Shown: positions 26,088-34,990 of the stretch, piece by piece
How the letters are laid out: the number at the start of each line of letters is the position of its first letter
How positions within the stretch are numbered: position 1 is the first letter of the stretch
NCBI RefSeq assembly: GCF_020099395.1
Contig: NZ_CP083590.1
Location: 5,208,001 to 5,272,000 of the forward strand
From: Streptomyces mobaraensis
Lineage (GTDB): Bacteria; Actinomycetota; Actinomycetes; Streptomycetales; Streptomycetaceae
DNA length: 64,000 nt
Reading direction: 5' to 3'
Notes under the pieces: generated by a model
Told to the model about the DNA's origin: nothing
What the model saw: the letters and a program-made list of their open reading frames with translations, nothing else
The model's database searches: none
Translations under genes and position numbers: made by a program

Positions 26088-27266
26088 ATGTCGTTCGGAA
26101 ACGTCTTCGACAAAGGCGGGGACCAGCACGATTCCGCCGAGCAGTCCACCGAGAAGCTCCGGAAGAACACTCCCGGAGCCGACGGTGTCTCCAAGGACGC
26201 GGGCGACCTCGAAAAGGAACGCGACCCGTGGCTGGTGCGCCAGACGGCCCACGGGGCGTTCGCCGCGATGGAGTTCCTGGGCGGCCTCTTCCGGAACGCC
26301 AAGGAGGTGTCCACGGCCCAGCGCAAGGTCTCCGAAGACCCCCAGTCGGTGTCCCGTACGGCGTCGTCGAACATGAAGGCGTGCGGCCCGCCGAAGGTGG
26401 AGATCAGCGACAAGGACATGCCGAAGATGGACGACCTGTCGAAACTCATCGACAACAGGGCGGCGTACGCCCTGGTCGCCACGGACCTGGGTTCGTCGGA
26501 GGGCCTCGCGGTGGACCCGGCGCGGAACACGGCGTACGTCACCGACCGGGCCGGCCACAAGCTGTCCGCGGTGGACCTCACCACCGGCGCCCAGCGCGTG
26601 ATCGCGAAGGATCTTGGGGACGTCGGCGATGTGAAGGTGGACGGGAAGGGGCACGCCTACGTCACCGACTACGCCGGTGCGCGGCTGCTCGTGGTGAACC
26701 TGTCCGACGGTTCGTTCACCCCGCTCACCGGCGTCACCGGCGCGTACGGTGTGGCACTGGACGGGAAGAAGAACAAGGCGTACGTCGCCGACTACGCCGA
26801 AGGGCAGCTGACCGAGGTGGACTTGGGCGGCAAGGACACCCGTCCGGCCGCCACCGGGCTCGGCGCGGCCGGCGGCAACATCGACTGCGTGGCACTGGAC
26901 GGGAAGGGCAAGGCGTACGTCGGCGACACCGCCGGCAACGTGCAGGAGGTCGACCTGGCCGACGGCAGGCACCACGTCCTGACCAACCTGCCCGGGGCCG
27001 ACGCCGTACGCGTGGAACTCGACGGCGCCGGCAGGGCCTACGCCGTCGACCCCCGGCAGACCGGCCGCCTCTACGAGATCACGCTCGCCGACGGAGCGCA
27101 GCGCGTGGTGGCCACCGGGCTCCAGCTCTGCAAGGGCCTCGCCCTGGACACCGCCGACGGCCAGATCTACGTCAGCAACCAGCAGGGCCAGTTGTGGCGG
27201 ATCGCCACATGCGCCACCGAGGCCCCCGGTGGCGTCGGCCAGGTGCGTCCGCCGCCCGGAACGTGA
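26088..27266 (+). CDS. NHL/YVTN-type beta-propeller protein
   Basis: A 392-residue protein. Residues 1-125 are polar and helical (no signal peptide); residues about 125-385 form about six blades with repeats such as AYVTDRAGHKLSAVDL, AYVTDYAGARLLVVNL, AYVADYAEGQLTEVDL, AYVGDTAGNVQEVDL and IYVSNQQGQLWRI. Beta-propellers of this type bind proteins or sugars. The ATG at 26088 follows a ggtcaggagga site. It lies 65 bases behind the pore-former candidate in the same direction and converges on a gene ending at 27282. Confidence 0.8.
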   Translation: MSFGNVFDKGGDQHDSAEQSTEKLRKNTPGADGVSKDAGDLEKERDPWLVRQTAHGAFAAMEFLGGLFRNAKEVSTAQRKVSEDPQSVSRTASSNMKACGPPKVEISDKDMPKMDDLSKLIDNRAAYALVATDLGSSEGLAVDPARNTAYVTDRAGHKLSAVDLTTGAQRVIAKDLGDVGDVKVDGKGHAYVTDYAGARLLVVNLSDGSFTPLTGVTGAYGVALDGKKNKAYVADYAEGQLTEVDLGGKDTRPAATGLGAAGGNIDCVALDGKGKAYVGDTAGNVQEVDLADGRHHVLTNLPGADAVRVELDGAGRAYAVDPRQTGRLYEITLADGAQRVVATGLQLCKGLALDTADGQIYVSNQQGQLWRIATCATEAPGGVGQVRPPPGT

Positions 27267-27281
27267 GGACCGGGACCGTTC

Positions 27282-27641
27282 CTACGAGGCAGCCGCCGCC
27301 GGCGCGTACACCCACGCCTCCGCGCCGGAGGCGAGCGGTACCAGGGTGCGCGCGTAGTCGTCCACCTCGTAGTCGTCCGCCGCCGCCAGTTCCGTCTCCG
27401 TGATCAGCAGTGCCGTGCCCTCGACCGTGTCGGCGGGGTCGCCCGTCGGCCGGAGGATCGGATGGTGGGCGGAGCCGCTGAGCGCGATGACGTGCGGGTC
27501 GGTGATCTCCACGGTGGCCAGCCGGTAGCCGGGCAGGGCGTCGGGCACGCCCGTGAGCTCGCGGCCGAAGAGGGAGCGCTGGACCTCGGGCCGGCGCAGG
27601 GTGCCGTAGGAGAAGAGGCGGACGGTGGGCTGTTCGATCAT
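27282..27641 (-). CDS. gamma-glutamylcyclotransferase-like (AIG2/GGCT) protein
   Basis: A 119-residue cytoplasmic protein of the GGCT-like fold. The substrate loop FSYGTLRRPEVQ near residue 10 and the acidic region VEGTALLITETEL (with a Glu in the usual catalytic place) followed by DDYEVDDYARTLV are typical. Members cyclise gamma-glutamyl amines or related peptides; the exact substrate here is unknown. ATG at 27641. It converges on the propeller gene with a 15-base gap. Confidence 0.85.
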   Translation of the reverse strand: MIEQPTVRLFSYGTLRRPEVQRSLFGRELTGVPDALPGYRLATVEITDPHVIALSGSAHHPILRPTGDPADTVEGTALLITETELAAADDYEVDDYARTLVPLASGAEAWVYAPAAAAS

Positions 27642-27788
27642 GGTCACAGCATCGGCGGGGGTGAGGTGCCGGTGCAACGTGAGGTGTGACTCGGGCGGGG
27701 TGGGTGGGTACGACCTGGAACGGTGTCTTTCCCCCGGATCATCGCCTTCCTCCGGCTCGTCCGGCCGTCCCTCCCCAGGAGCCCGCCC

Positions 27789-28493
27789 GTGGCAGAACCC
27801 GGCCTCCCCGCACCCGTCTTCCCCGCCCCCGCCCTCCCCGCCGAGCTGATCGCCGTCCGGCACGGCCAGAGCACGGCCAACGTGCTCTTCGACCGCGCCC
27901 GCGCCACCGGCACACCCGCCGTACTGCCGCCCGGCGCCGACCCCCTCGTACCGCTGACCCCGCTCGGCCGGGAACAGGCCGCCGGGCTCGGCCGGTGGCT
28001 GGCCGGGACGGTGCCGGACGCCGTCGTCGTCTCCCCGTACGTCAGGGCCCGGCAGACGTGGGAGGCGATGGCGGACGCGGCCGAACGGCTCGGCTGCCGG
28101 CCGCCCCCGCCGGTCCTCGACGAGCGGCTGCGCGACCGGGAGATGGGCGTCTTCGAGGGGCACGACGCGCACGCGATCCGCGACCGCGACCCGGGCGAGG
28201 CGCTGCGCCGCGAACAGGCCGGCGAGTGGACGTACCGGCCGCCCGGCGGCGAGTCGCTGCCCGACGTCGCCGCGCGCGTCCGCGCCCTGCTGCGCGACCC
28301 CGCCGCCGTCCCGCCCGGGCGGCGGGTGCTGCTCGTGGCGCACGACGCCGTCGTCGTCGCGCTGCGCCATGTGCTCGGCGGCGAGACGCCGGCCCGGCCG
28401 TGGCCGGTGCCGAACGCCTCCGTCTCGCGGTGGGTCGCCGACGGCGGGGGCGTACTGCGGCGGGTGGAGTTCGGGGCGCGGCCGGGCGCGTAG
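27789..28493 (+). CDS. histidine phosphatase (phosphoglycerate mutase-like)
   Basis: A 234-residue protein of the histidine phosphatase superfamily, with the RHG catalytic motif in AVRHGQSTANVLF, the second-site RARQTWEAM region, the acidic donor in LRDREMGVFEGHD, and the second histidine in LLVAHDAVV. The GTG at 27789 is preceded by cccaggag; an upstream ATG at 27723 would add 22 poorly conserved residues. It probably acts on a small phosphometabolite in the cytoplasm. Confidence 0.85.
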   Translation: MAEPGLPAPVFPAPALPAELIAVRHGQSTANVLFDRARATGTPAVLPPGADPLVPLTPLGREQAAGLGRWLAGTVPDAVVVSPYVRARQTWEAMADAAERLGCRPPPPVLDERLRDREMGVFEGHDAHAIRDRDPGEALRREQAGEWTYRPPGGESLPDVAARVRALLRDPAAVPPGRRVLLVAHDAVVVALRHVLGGETPARPWPVPNASVSRWVADGGGVLRRVEFGARPGA

Positions 28494-28498
28494 CGGGT

Positions 28499-28672
28499 GG
28501 GGTGGTCGGCGCTGGGTGCGTGGCCTGCGGTGGTCGGCGCCCGGTGCGTAACCGGTGGGATTCAGCGCCCGGCGCGTGACTGGTCGTGCTCAGCGCCCGC
28601 CTCGCGTCCGGTGGTGCTCGGCGCCGCCGGGTAGCCCGGGGTGCTCAGCGCCCGGCGCGTCCGCACAGGGCG
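28499..28672. repeat. degenerate 28-30 bp repeats overlapping a gene end
   Basis: Variants of ggtgctcagcgcccggcgcgt recur about six times at roughly 28-30 base intervals, from behind the phosphatase gene into the last codons of the serine hydrolase pseudogene (whose C terminus GRAGR lies in the last unit). Confidence 0.6.
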
Positions 28673-29884
28673 TCGTCGGCCAGCTTGCGCGCGGCCTTGT
28701 TGAGGCGGACGAGATCGGGGGTGCCGGGGGTGCTGCCGTCGCTGGTGATGGAGACGGCGACGGAACGGCGGCCGTCCGGGGTCACGCCGGTGCGGGTGTA
28801 CGAGCCGAAGCCGTCGCCCTCGTGGTGCCAGTAGCCGCCGCCGCAGGAGAGCGGGGTCCAGCGCACGCCCAGCCCGTACCCGCCGTCGGGCCACTGCGCG
28901 AGGTCGTCCGTGTCGCCGGTCCGTGCCACCGTCCGCCGCATCTCGCGGAGTTGGGCGGGCGGCAGCAGTCTGCCGCCGGCCAGGGCGCGGAAGAAGGTGC
29001 GGAGGTCGGCGGTGGTGCTGACCACTCCGGAGTCGGCCGTGTGCTGGATGCTGTGGTCGGTGACGTCCGTCAGCCTGCCGTCGGGGGTGCGGAGGGTGAC
29101 GCGGGCGTGCGGGCCGGGGAGGTACGGGTTGGCGCCCGGTACGGAGGTGTCGCGCAGGCCCAGCGGGGCGATGACGCGGTGCTCGACCTGCTCGCGCCAG
29201 CCCAGGCCGCCCGCCTTCTCGGCGATCATGCCGGCGAGGAGGTAGTTGGTGTTGGAGTAGGCCCAGCGCGGGTGCGCGGGGTCCGGCGTGAACAGCGGCC
29301 GGTGGCGCATGGCGACGGCCACCCACTCCGCCGCGGGCGTCGTGTCGTGACGGACCTTGTCGAAGCCCTCGCTGAGCGCCCGCCCCAGCTCCGGGTCCCT
29401 GACGTAGTCGAACAGGCCGCTCGTCTGCTGAAGCAGATCGCGGACGGTGATCCGCGCACCGTCGTTGCCCTGGCCCTTGACGACGCCGGGGAGCCACTTC
29501 TCGACGGTGTCGTCGAGCGACAGCCTGCCCTCGGCGGCCAGTTGGAGTACGACGACGGAGGTGAACGTCTTCGTCGTGCTCGCGATCCGGAAGCGGGCGT
29601 CCCACGGCGTCGGTGACGAACCGCCGCCCGCGCGCGACCGCAGCACGCCCCGGCCGGTGTCCACCTCGGCGAGCACCCGGACGTCCCCCGCCCGCCGACC
29701 GGAGGGCGCGGACGTCCGCGTCCAGCGTGCCGCCGTTCACCGTACGGCCGTTGGGGGAGGCCTGGGTCGCGGTGGCCGGGGTGAGGCCCGTCAGCAGGGC
29801 CGCCACCGCGGCGACCGCGCCGCCGGCCAGGGCGGCCCTGCCGCTCCGACGGTTCGCTCGCCCATCGCGTCCGCGCACCCGCAT
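28645..29884 (-). pseudogene. secreted beta-lactamase-fold serine hydrolase, frameshifted
   Basis: The signal peptide (MRVRGRDG..., AALAGGAVAAVAALL, ending TPATATQA) lies in one frame from ATG 29884 (with a cgaggag site), while the enzyme body lies in another from about 29676 down. The break is at a run of five C at 29685-29689: removing one G/C restores ...RSAGGDVRVLAEVDTG. The body has the serine motif STTK, the tyrosine motif YSNTN and HEG in place of KTG, as in class C/D-alanyl-D-alanine carboxypeptidase-like hydrolases. Either a real frameshift or a sequencing error in a homopolymer. Confidence 0.8.
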
Positions 29885-30140
29885 GATCCGTTCTCCTCGC
29901 ACTCGCGTCGTTTCGATGGACCGATCTCATCACCGGGGCCTCGGGCGGGCCATGGGCCTGGACACCGGAGCGGGGTGTACCTGGCACCACCACCTCGCGG
30001 CTGCGCCGTCGCGGACATACGGGTGAACGCCTGGGGTACGGGTGACCTCGGCCGTACCCGTGACCCCGCACGTCCCACGGCTGTTGGTTGCACGAGGAAA
30101 GGCCGGCGGGGGCACCGGCGGAAAGGGGAGGGGAACCGGC

Positions 30141-30356
30141 ATGGCCAGGCGCATCACCGGATCGGACCGGGTGATCATGGCGCGTTTCACGGCCCAGTGG
30201 CCGGACGCCCGGTGTGTGCTGGCGTACGCCAGGCACGAGTCGACGGCGGTGGTGGCCACCGTTCCGGTGTCGGGCACGTCCCCGGCCGCGGCCTCGCTGT
30301 GGGAGCTCGCGGCCCGCCACCTGCCGTCCAACGCCGCCAACGAGACGGAGATCTAA
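30141..30356 (+). CDS. unknown 71-residue protein
   Basis: A small soluble protein (MARRITGSDRVIMARF at the start, WELAARHLP near the end) with a strong aggggagggg ribosome-binding site eight bases before the ATG. Upstream in-frame extension to 30042 is discarded for lack of a site. No family recognised. The region 29885-30140 contains no other gene that I can support. Confidence 0.55.
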   Translation: MARRITGSDRVIMARFTAQWPDARCVLAYARHESTAVVATVPVSGTSPAAASLWELAARHLPSNAANETEI

Positions 30357-30386
30357 GGGAGATGGCTGCTCGGCGCGGGCTGGAGC

Positions 30387-30566
30387 ATGAGCGTCATGCC
30401 GCCGTCCGGCGGGCTCGTCGTGCACGGCGAGCCCTGGACGCTGGACGTCGCGCGGAGCGCCGTTCTCAAGGAACCGGCGTACGGGTCGGACGGGGTGCAC
30501 GTGGGGCGGCTGACGTTCGCGAGCTCTGAGGTGATGGAGCGGGTGGAGGGGCTGTTGCTTGGGTGA
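30387..30566 (+). CDS. possible 59-residue ORF or gene remnant
   Basis: An open frame that starts 30 bases after the previous stop and is in the same frame as it (with RWLLGAGWS before the ATG). The translation (GGLVVHGEPWTLDVARSA, VHVGRLTFASSEVMERVEGLL) looks protein-like, with good hydrophobic periodicity, so it may be the tail of a formerly longer protein. No ribosome-binding site is clear. Confidence 0.35.
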   Translation: MSVMPPSGGLVVHGEPWTLDVARSAVLKEPAYGSDGVHVGRLTFASSEVMERVEGLLLG

Positions 30567-30605
30567 GGGCGGTGGCTGCGGTGGCTGCGGTGGGGATATG
30601 AGAAG

Positions 30606-30646
30606 GGGCGGGCGGCGGCGGTGAGGACGTCTGCCACCGCCCGCCC
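30606..30646. terminator. hairpin between small ORF and LysR gene
   Basis: GGGCGGGCGG at about 30606-30615 pairs with CCGCCCGCCC at about 30637-30646 around a 20-base loop. It lies between convergent genes (end at 30566 and end at 30783). Confidence 0.5.
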
Positions 30647-30782
30647 GGTCCGGCCCGCCGGGGTGACCGCCGTACCCCGGACGGGCGCGGATGCTTCGGG
30701 GGCCGTCGGGGCACGACAGCCAGGGACTGCCCGCCGCCGGGCGTTCCCATCCGGGAATCCGCCCGGACTCACCCGGGCGGCC

Positions 30783-31910
30783 TCAGGCGGAGAGGTGCCG
30801 GCGCTCCTGCGGTGCACCGGTGGGTGACAACCGGACGGCCGGCGCCCGGAGGACGGCGTGTGGCGGGTGCGCGGCGGGGGCAGCGGGCGCTGGGTGATCC
30901 GTGGGGGGTACGGGGGAAGGGGGTTGCGAGGCGTCGTACGCCTCCGGCGGCCGGATCTCGCCGCGCCGCTCCCGCCACGCGCGGTACGCCGCGCTGACGC
31001 GCGCCAACTCCTCGTAGGCGTGCGCCACATCGTCGTACAGCGCGTCGATCTCGGTGATGGACAGCGCCCCCGTCCGTGACACCAGGGACAGCCGGGCCGT
31101 GAGGGGATCCCCGAGGAGCGGGCGGACGACCGTGCCGTCGGTCGGCTCGGCGGTGGGCTGGCAGAGGCGGACGGCCTCGCCGGACGCGACGAGGTCGGCG
31201 GCGGTGGCGGTGTCGCGGACCTGGAGCAGCCGGGGGTTGAGGCCGGCCGTCGAGAGGGCGCGGCGGAGGGCGGCACAGTCGTGGTCGGCGGTCGGGTCGA
31301 TGATCCAGGAGTCGTCGGCGAGTTCGGGCAGCGCCACGCACGCGAGCGCGGCGACGGGGTGTCCGGCGGCCAGCGCGACGAACCGGGGCTCGCGGTCGAC
31401 GACGACGCGCCGCTCCAGGCCCGGCGGCAGGTGCAGCGGGAAACCGGCCGGCTCCTGGACGAGGGCGACGTCGAGCTGGTTGGTGGCGAGCAGCTGGATC
31501 AGGGCCGCCGACGAGACCTCTATGTGGATCGTGGTGTCCGTGCCCGGGAGCCGGCGGTGGACGCGGCGCAGCCACGCGGCAACGGCCGGGCCGCCTACGC
31601 TGCCGAGGCGCAGGCAGAGGCCGCCCATGCCGGAGGCGGCGTCCCGCGCGGCCATCACGAGGGCGGTCATCTCGGCCACGATCGGGCGGGCGCGGGACAG
31701 CACGGAATGGCCGAGGGGCGTGGGGCGGCTGCCCGTCTGCCCACGGGTGAACAGCACCCCGCCGATCGCTCCCTCGATGCGCCTGAGCTGGGTGGTGAGC
31801 GAGGGCTGGGTCATGCCCAGCTGTAATGCGGCCTTCCGTACGCTCCCGGTGTCGGCTATGGCGCACAGCGCACGGAGGTGCCTGACCTCAAGCTCCACGG
31901 TCCGGAGCAT
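30783..31910 (-). CDS. snpR: LysR-type regulator of snapalysin
   Basis: A 375-residue LysR-type regulator. The winged helix-turn-helix is residues 5-65 (VRHLRALCAIADTGSVRKAA, LTTQLRRIEG), followed by an effector-binding domain to about residue 300 and an unusual Pro/Ala-rich tail of about 45 residues. It is divergent from the snapalysin gene with a 365-base gap, the arrangement known for snpR/snpA (mprR) in Streptomyces coelicolor and lividans, where the regulator activates the protease gene. ATG at 31910 has an aagggggcg site. Confidence 0.88.
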   Translation of the reverse strand: MLRTVELEVRHLRALCAIADTGSVRKAALQLGMTQPSLTTQLRRIEGAIGGVLFTRGQTGSRPTPLGHSVLSRARPIVAEMTALVMAARDAASGMGGLCLRLGSVGGPAVAAWLRRVHRRLPGTDTTIHIEVSSAALIQLLATNQLDVALVQEPAGFPLHLPPGLERRVVVDREPRFVALAAGHPVAALACVALPELADDSWIIDPTADHDCAALRRALSTAGLNPRLLQVRDTATAADLVASGEAVRLCQPTAEPTDGTVVRPLLGDPLTARLSLVSRTGALSITEIDALYDDVAHAYEELARVSAAYRAWRERRGEIRPPEAYDASQPPSPVPPTDHPAPAAPAAHPPHAVLRAPAVRLSPTGAPQERRHLSA

Positions 31911-32275
31911 AACCGCGCCCCCTTGGCCACACCAGGCACATTCTCGGGCAGGTGTGTGAACGGCCCGTCAACCGCGTGTCGGTGTAAGGGCGGTGGTGCG
32001 GAGCGTGAGGGGTGGTGTGGGAGGGGCTGTTGTTGCGCCTGGGGTTGAAGCGGAACGACGCGATCGGGGCGGCCCGTGGCGGGGCGGGCGTGCGGGTGGC
32101 CGGTCCGTGAGCGGCCGGGGTGATTGGCCGGAGCTATCGCCGATTGGCATCATCCCGGCCGCCGATCGCTCGGCAGACACTCTGCGGGACCAGACACTTC
32201 ACCGGTTCGTCACCCGGCCGTGCGTCCCACCCGCACGGTCCGCGGCGGCGGACCGCAGGAAATGGAGTCCCCCAC
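31911..32275. promoter_or_regulatory. divergent snpR-snpA control region
   Basis: No gene in these 365 bases. Features seen are a GCCGA-TCGC-TCGGC inverted repeat at 32161-32174 and two gattgg repeats just upstream. In known systems the LysR protein binds here through T-N11-A sites, but no single site is convincing by eye. Confidence 0.5.
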
Positions 32276-32998
32276 ATGAACCACTCCATGCAGCGTTCCC
32301 TGAAGCGCTCCACGCGGCGCTCCGCCCTGGTCGCCGCGGCGGCCCTCGGTCTCGCCGTCGCCGCCACCACGGCGGCCGTCCCGGCGACCGCGGCCACTCA
32401 AGCGTCGTCCCAGGTCTCCCCGTCGGGGCAGGCCGGGCAGGGCATGACGAGATCGTCGTACGTCGGCTCGGCCCAGGAAGAGGCAAACAACAAGGCGTTC
32501 TTCGAGGCCGTCATGAAGTCGGCGAAGGCCAAGCAGGCGGCGTCGCCCGGGCTGCGCACGGTCACGGTGACGTACGACGCCAGCCAGGCGCCCAGCTTCG
32601 CCAACCAGATAGCGCAGAGCGCACAGATATGGAACGGCTCCGTCCGGAACGTCCGCCTCCAGTCAGGCTCCAACGCGGACTTCCGGTACTACGAGGGCAA
32701 CGACTCGCGCGGCTCGTACGCCAGCACCGACGGCCACGGCCGGGGGTACGTCTTCCTCGACTACCGGCAGAACCAGCAGTACGACTCGGTGCGCGTCACC
32801 GCCCACGAGACCGGGCACGTCCTCGGCCTGCCGGACCACTACTCGGGCCCGTGCAGCGAGCTGATGTCCGGCGGCGGCCCCGGCCCGTCCTGCACCAACC
32901 GCTACCCGAACGCCAACGAGCGCAGCCGCGTGGACTCGCTGTGGCGCAACGGGCTGTCCGCCTTCGCCAAGCAGGACGCGCTGAAGAAGGTCTACTGA
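32276..32998 (+). CDS. snpA: snapalysin, secreted small neutral metalloprotease
   Basis: A 240-residue preproprotease. Residues 1-40 are a Sec signal peptide ([16 protein letters not shown], cleavage near ATAATQA); a propeptide of about 55-60 residues follows. The zinc-binding motif [12 protein letters not shown] (near residue 177) has the HExxHxxGxxD form specific to snapalysin (peptidase family M7), with the met-turn ELMSGG and two Cys forming a disulfide. It is secreted and degrades milk and other proteins. The ATG has a ggag site nine bases upstream. Activated by the divergent LysR gene. Confidence 0.95.
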   Translation: MNHSMQRSLKRSTRRSALVAAAALGLAVAATTAAVPATAATQASSQVSPSGQAGQGMTRSSYVGSAQEEANNKAFFEAVMKSAKAKQAASPGLRTVTVTYDASQAPSFANQIAQSAQIWNGSVRNVRLQSGSNADFRYYEGNDSRGSYASTDGHGRGYVFLDYRQNQQYDSVRVTAHETGHVLGLPDHYSGPCSELMSGGGPGPSCTNRYPNANERSRVDSLWRNGLSAFAKQDALKKVY

Positions 32999-33072
32999 CG
33001 GGCCGACGGGTCGACGGGCAGCCGTAGGCGGTCCGGACCTCAAGGAACGCCCGGACGGACCACGCGGAACGC

Positions 33073-33110
33073 CGAACGGCCCGGTCCCTGGTGAGGGACC
33101 GGGCCGTTCG
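33073..33110. terminator. bidirectional terminator between snpA and the DedA gene
   Basis: A perfect 16-bp stem (33073-33088 with 33095-33110) and a 6-base loop TGGTGA, between convergent genes. It is the strongest hairpin in this region. Confidence 0.8.
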
Positions 33111-33150
33111 TTCCGTCCGGCGCGGAAATCCGCGGGCAGCGCTCCGGCCG

Positions 33151-33783
33151 TCAGCCGGCTTCCGCCGCCGCCGGCTCCGGCTCGTGCGGGCGGCGGACGA
33201 GGAAGGCCGCGCCCGAGCCGGCGAGGAACAGGGCGAGGACGGAGACGGCCGTGCCGATCCACGTCGCACCGAGCCACTGGCCCCCGAAGTACCCCAGGAA
33301 CACGCTGTACAGCGCCCAGGTCACGCCCGCGAGGGCGGACCAGGGCAGGAACTCCCGGACCCTGCGGTGCATGACGCCCGCGCCCAGGCTGACCACGGAG
33401 CGGCCGGCGGGGGCGAACCGGGCGACGACGACGAGCGCGCCGCCGCCGCGCAGCAGCGCGGTGCCGAGCCGTTCCTGGGCGGCCGTGAGGCGGCGCGAGC
33501 GGGCGATGGCGCGGTCGAAGCGGTCACCGCCGCGCCAGGCGACGCGGTACGCGACCAGGTCGCCGACGACCGAGGCCGTCGCGGCGCACGCCACCAGGGC
33601 GAACATCTCGGGAAGGGCCGTGTGACCGTGGGTGCCCACGGCGGAGCCCGCCGCCGCGGTGGCGGCGGTGATCACGAGGACTCCGCTCGGCAGCACCGGC
33701 AGGAAGACGTCGAGCAGCACCGATAGCGCGACGATCACGTATATCCATGGGGTGTCGGCCAACGCCCCCAACTGATCCAGCAC
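33151..33783 (-). CDS. DedA/SNARE-associated (VTT) membrane protein
   Basis: A 210-residue protein with four to five transmembrane segments and the DedA core: an acidic early segment (LSVLLDVFLPVLPSG), the G-D-x-x-A-Y-R motif as GDLVAYRVAWRGGD, and RFAPAGRSVVSLGAGV. DedA proteins are lipid scramblase or transport-like inner membrane proteins needed for envelope homeostasis. The GTG at 33783 follows an aggag site. Followed by the terminator shared with snpA. Confidence 0.85.
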   Translation of the reverse strand: MLDQLGALADTPWIYVIVALSVLLDVFLPVLPSGVLVITAATAAAGSAVGTHGHTALPEMFALVACAATASVVGDLVAYRVAWRGGDRFDRAIARSRRLTAAQERLGTALLRGGGALVVVARFAPAGRSVVSLGAGVMHRRVREFLPWSALAGVTWALYSVFLGYFGGQWLGATWIGTAVSVLALFLAGSGAAFLVRRPHEPEPAAAEAG

Positions 33784-33963
33784 GTCCGATCTCCTGTTAC
33801 GGTCCCCCGCCGCGATGTCGCAGGGGAGCGGCAGGAGCGGCCTTCACAACCGTACAGAGTACGCCTGGGACTCCTGAGGCAAGCGAAGGGGGGCGCGCGA
33901 TGTAGTACGTATCACGTGCCCCCCGACGAGGTCTCCCGGGGCTCGGGGCCCCGTTCTACGCGC

Positions 33964-34434
33964 TCAGCGGCGGGAGTACAGCCGGCTGACGGCGAGGGCG
34001 CCCGGGCCCGTGAAGACGAGCAGCAGGAAGGCCCAGCAGAACATCGCCGCGGCCTCGCCGCCGTTCTGGATGGGCCACAGCGCCACCTTCTGGTGCATGT
34101 CGAAGTAGGCGTACGCCATGGAACCGGAGGCGATCAGCGCCGCGCCGCGGGTGCCGATGCCGAGCATCACCAGGACGCCGCAGACGAGCTGGATGACGGC
34201 CGCGTACCAGCCGGGCCAGGTGCCGGCCTCGATGGTGCCGCCGTGGGTGCCGGCCGCGCCGCCGAGGACGCCGAAGAGCGAGGCCGCGCCGTGGCAGGCG
34301 AACAGCAGGCCGACGACGATCCGGAACAGCGAGAGGACGTACGGCCGGGCCGCGTCCAGGCGCTCCACGAGCGGTGCGGAGCCGCGGGACGCGGGGGCCG
34401 GGCGGGGGGCGGCCTGAGTGGGTGTGGGGGGCAT
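33964..34434 (-). CDS. DoxX family membrane protein
   Basis: A 156-residue protein with four membrane helices (LFRIVVGLLFACHGAASLF, AAVIQLVCGVLVMLGIG, ALIASGSMAYAYF, AAAMFCWAFLLLVFTGP), typical of DoxX. In mycobacteria a DoxX protein works with superoxide dismutase in an oxidoreductase complex. A 19-base site upstream resembles the DmdR/IdeR iron box, so the gene is probably iron-regulated. ATG at 34434. Confidence 0.85.
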   Translation of the reverse strand: MPPTPTQAAPRPAPASRGSAPLVERLDAARPYVLSLFRIVVGLLFACHGAASLFGVLGGAAGTHGGTIEAGTWPGWYAAVIQLVCGVLVMLGIGTRGAALIASGSMAYAYFDMHQKVALWPIQNGGEAAAMFCWAFLLLVFTGPGALAVSRLYSRR

Positions 34435-34476
34435 GGGACTGCTCCTCGTGGCGGGGACGGATACGACGAGAGGTCC

Positions 34477-34495
34477 AAAGGTTAGGTACCCCTAA
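34477..34495 (-). promoter_or_regulatory. probable DmdR/IdeR iron box upstream of doxX
   Basis: The 19 bases at 34477-34495 match the Streptomyces iron-box consensus TTAGGTTAGGCTCACCTAA at 14 positions (centre GGTTAGG..CCTAA). It lies 43 bases before the DoxX ATG. A 10-bp palindrome ACTTGCAAGT follows at 34500-34509. From there to 34780 no gene was seen. Confidence 0.5.
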
Positions 34496-34780
34496 CGATA
34501 CTTGCAAGTTCAAGTTCTTCTTCCGCTTTCGCTTCGAGCGCTTCCGTCGTGCGCCGGGCGCCACGGCGGTCCGCCGGTGCCGCCCGGGATCCCGGGCCGC
34601 CCGGCGACCGGTCGCACGGCCCCCCTGATGACAGCGTGCGACTTCTGGCGCGCCACCGAAAGTGGAACGCGTGCTCGACCCGGCCGACGCGGCCGGCCCG
34701 GTCGTCCACGGCCCCGTCGCACCCGCCTCCGCGGAAACGGGGGACGACGGCAGGCACTCCCGTCCCGTACCCTGAGGGGA

Positions 34781-34892
34781 GCAGAAGGGGAGTAGCTCTT
34801 CGCCGGACCGTCGACATACTGCTGGGCCCCAGGCCCGGCCGGCGCCCGGAGGCCGTACCCGCGAGGGTGCGGGCCAGCGAGACCTTCGGCCG
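34781..34892 (+). ncRNA. yybP-ykoY manganese riboswitch
   Basis: The leader contains both conserved loops of the yybP-ykoY class: GAAGGGGAGTAGC at 34784-34796 and CAGCGAGACCTTC at 34875-34887, with the pairing GAAGG (34784-34788) to CCTTC (34883-34887) as stem P1, and GC-rich arms between. This class senses Mn2+ and turns on exporters. The start codon of the GDT1 gene lies about 100 bases downstream. Recognised from the consensus, not computed. Confidence 0.8.
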
Positions 34893-34990
34893 CAGTGTCC
34901 ATGACGCTGCCGTGCCGAAGCGACCCCTGAATCCCCCAGGACCCAGGGCAGGACCCTTCCGGTGCGGCAGCCCCACCGAAGAGGAAACCT

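Noticed and set aside
32161..32174. LysR operator before snpA
   Set aside because: The small inverted repeat does not fit a clear T-N11-A site; reported only within the control region.
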